Assembly: GCF_029338575.1 (NCBI RefSeq) | Contig: NZ_CP119992.1 | Location: 434,001 to 498,000, forward strand | DNA length: 64,000 nt | Origin: Halomarina halobia | GTDB taxonomy: Archaea; Halobacteriota; Halobacteria; Halobacteriales; Haloarculaceae | Direction: 5' to 3' | Shown: piece by piece, positions 62,741-64,000 of the stretch | Layout: each line of letters begins with the position of its first letter | Numbering within the stretch: the stretch's first letter is position 1 | Position numbers and translations under genes: made by a program | The notes under the pieces: model-generated | Seen by the model: only the letters and a program-made list of their open reading frames with translations | The model's database searches: none | Told to the model about the DNA's origin: nothing

Positions 62741-63442
62741 TCACCGTCGGGCGGCGGGTCGGTCGAGGTGGTCCGCCATCTCGCGCATGACCTTGTGCTC
62801 CGCGCGCTTCAGGTGCTCCCACGTCGTCGTGGGGGCGATCCCGACCTCCTCGCCGATCTCCTCGATGGTCGACTCGCGCTGCACCCGGTAGTAGCCGCGC
62901 TCGATGGCGGTTGCGAGCACCTCCCGCTGTCGGGACGTGAGTTCGCGGACGAGTTCCGTCACGTCGAGTTGCTCGTTGACGTCGATATCGCTCAACTCGA
63001 CGCTCCTGACCAGCCGCGTCTCGTTGCCCGCCCCCTCGATCGCCCCGACGATGGTAGGGAGGTCGTCGTCGTCGCCGAGGTAGAGCGTCCACCGCTCCCA
63101 GCCGGCGGTGATGGTCGTCCCGTTCCGGTAGTGGATGCCCATGTCCGAGAGGCGCTCGGAGATGCTGTCCCACTTGTACGCGTCGTAGGTCATCGCCACG
63201 AACACGCGCTCGCGGTTCACGGGCGAGAGCGGTTCGAGCGCGAGGATCGGGTCCGCCTCGCCGAACTCGTCGAGGAACGCCGGGATGACGGCCGGATCGC
63301 CGCTGACCTCGATGATGCGCTTCCTGCTCGCCGTCCGGCCGGTCATCGACGAGCGCGACTGGAGGGTCACCTCCGGGTACCTCGCGCTGATGTCGCTCTC
63401 CGGTTCGCCGTGGTGGCGGATCAGGAGGATCACTTCCCTCAC
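62741..63442 (-). CDS. HTH-10 family regulator
   Basis: A 233-residue regulator. A GTG at 63442 (VREVILLIRHHGEPESD) is the likely start. The input region (about 1-165) has the alpha/beta layout with RVFVAMTYDAYKWDSISERL, and the carboxyl HTH-10 domain is LTSRQREVLATAIERGYYRV with STIEEIGEEVGIAPTTTWEH. It lies head to head with a solute-binding lipoprotein gene, so control of that transport system is likely. Confidence 0.82.
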   Translation of the reverse strand: MREVILLIRHHGEPESDISARYPEVTLQSRSSMTGRTASRKRIIEVSGDPAVIPAFLDEFGEADPILALEPLSPVNRERVFVAMTYDAYKWDSISERLSDMGIHYRNGTTITAGWERWTLYLGDDDDLPTIVGAIEGAGNETRLVRSVELSDIDVNEQLDVTELVRELTSRQREVLATAIERGYYRVQRESTIEEIGEEVGIAPTTTWEHLKRAEHKVMREMADHLDRPAARR

Positions 63443-63508
63443 GCGCTCCCACCGGACGGATCGGCGTCCCCCTGCTGTCGCAGGCCCATGACACCGAGTA
63501 TATTCGGC

Positions 63509-63522
63509 CCCATCATAATGGG
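63509..63522. promoter_or_regulatory. Palindrome over the TATA box of the solute-binding protein gene
   Basis: cccat, cata, atggg. The centre lies about 31 bases before the ATG at 63547, so the palindrome covers the TATA position. This is where an operator for the divergent HTH-10 protein could sit. Confidence 0.4.
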
Positions 63523-63546
63523 ACACGTTCTCACAGTACTTGCCGT

Positions 63547-64000
63547 ATGACATCCAGCGACTCGGACACGTCCCGGTTCGCGCCGGAGGATCTGAGCGGC
63601 CCGACGATCGACAGGCGGACGACCCTGAAGCTGCTCGGCGCGGCGGGGATGGCCGGCCTCGCCGGCTGCCTCGGCGGCGACGGCGGAAGCGGCGGCGACG
63701 GCAACGGGAGCGGCGGCGGTGGGTCCGGCGGGACGGGCGGCCGCCTCCGGGCGGGGTGGTTCACCGGGAGCATCGACGTGCTCGATCCGCCCTACATCAG
63801 CGTCGGCCAGTACTTCCAGGTGGCGGCGAACGTCTTCAGCGGCCTCGTCACGCTGAAGAAGGACCTCACCATCCGCGGCGACCTCGCGAGGGACTGGACC
63901 GTCGAGAACGGCGGCGCGACGATCCGCTTCGACCTGCGGAAGGGGGTGACGTTCCACGACGGCTCCGAGTTCACCGCCGCCGACGTGAAGTACACGATAG
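63547..64000 (+). CDS. ABC transporter solute-binding lipoprotein, family 5 (cut by window end)
   Basis: The first 151 residues of an extracellular binding protein. A Tat-type signal (DRRTTLKLLGAAGMAGLAGC) ends in a lipobox cysteine near residue 41, followed by a Gly/Ser-rich linker and the family 5 opening LDPPYISVGQYFQVAANVFS, then TFHDGSEFTAADVKYTI. Family 5 proteins bind peptides, nickel or sugars. The permease and ATPase genes, if linked, lie beyond the window. Confidence 0.88.
   Translation, partial: MTSSDSDTSRFAPEDLSGPTIDRRTTLKLLGAAGMAGLAGCLGGDGGSGGDGNGSGGGGSGGTGGRLRAGWFTGSIDVLDPPYISVGQYFQVAANVFSGLVTLKKDLTIRGDLARDWTVENGGATIRFDLRKGVTFHDGSEFTAADVKYTI

Overview
The window is a piece of a haloarchaeal (class Halobacteria) chromosome. 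The DNA is very GC-rich, the proteins are strongly acidic, and many genes have a TATA-like box about 25-35 bases before the start codon, as expected for leaderless archaeal transcripts. Families typical of this class appear throughout: HTH-10 (bacterio-opsin activator) regulators, HalOD1, a TbsP-like regulator, amphi-Trp, UPF0179, DUF63 and archaeal PadR and Lrp proteins. The genus cannot be fixed from the sequence alone. Coding is dense on both strands, mostly single genes or short operons.

Layout. 1-4.8 kb: a RecJ-like DHH protein (cut by the window edge), a Yip1-type membrane protein, a flavin reductase, then a small PIN-type toxin-antitoxin islet bracketed by a 32-bp direct repeat that includes the 3' end of mutY. 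4.9-15.3 kb: two TenA-family proteins, small regulators (winged helix, Lrp, PadR), a class III aminotransferase, membrane proteins (MgtC/DUF4010, AI-2E family), a DUF1028 protein, and intergenic repeats and pseudogene remnants. 15.7-18.6 kb: glyA-folD-Nudix (one-carbon metabolism). 18.7-24.3 kb: a CHAT/caspase-like protein, a TbsP-like regulator and a YcaO protein in a row, then DUF63. 24.5-27.8 kb: a secreted MBL-fold lipoprotein with two DUF3006 proteins and a MOSC protein. 28-32.6 kb: tRNA-Leu, nikR and assorted small genes.

32.9-40.6 kb holds the most striking operon: two different PrkA-type kinases, a YeaH/YhbH (DUF444) protein and SpoVR, all overlapping end to start. 40.7-48.4 kb: methyltransferase, acyl-CoA ligase, Hsp20, HalOD1, tRNA-Glu, then a fused 3-hydroxyacyl-CoA dehydrogenase/enoyl-CoA hydratase divergent from an acyl-CoA dehydrogenase, which with the acyl-CoA ligase gives several steps of beta-oxidation. 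48.9-52.8 kb: serine acetyltransferase, AlkA-type glycosylase, and a RimK ligase fused to a retropepsin-like domain, divergent from an M14-type deacylase. 52.9-56.5 kb: sdhCDBA. 56.9-64 kb: sugar nucleotidyltransferase, a decayed region with a split short-chain dehydrogenase gene, a regulator/micro-ORF/membrane protein/ferritin-like cluster, an MtaD-type deaminase and an HTH-10 regulator divergent from a solute-binding lipoprotein that runs off the end.

Unexplained structure lies mostly in the non-coding DNA: the TA islet, duplicated tRNA 3' ends sharing a 48-nt block at two tRNA loci, a dispersed multi-hairpin element, an 80-bp inverted-repeat element touching the nikR stop codon, a tRNA-like fold at 56.7 kb, and several palindromes at promoters.
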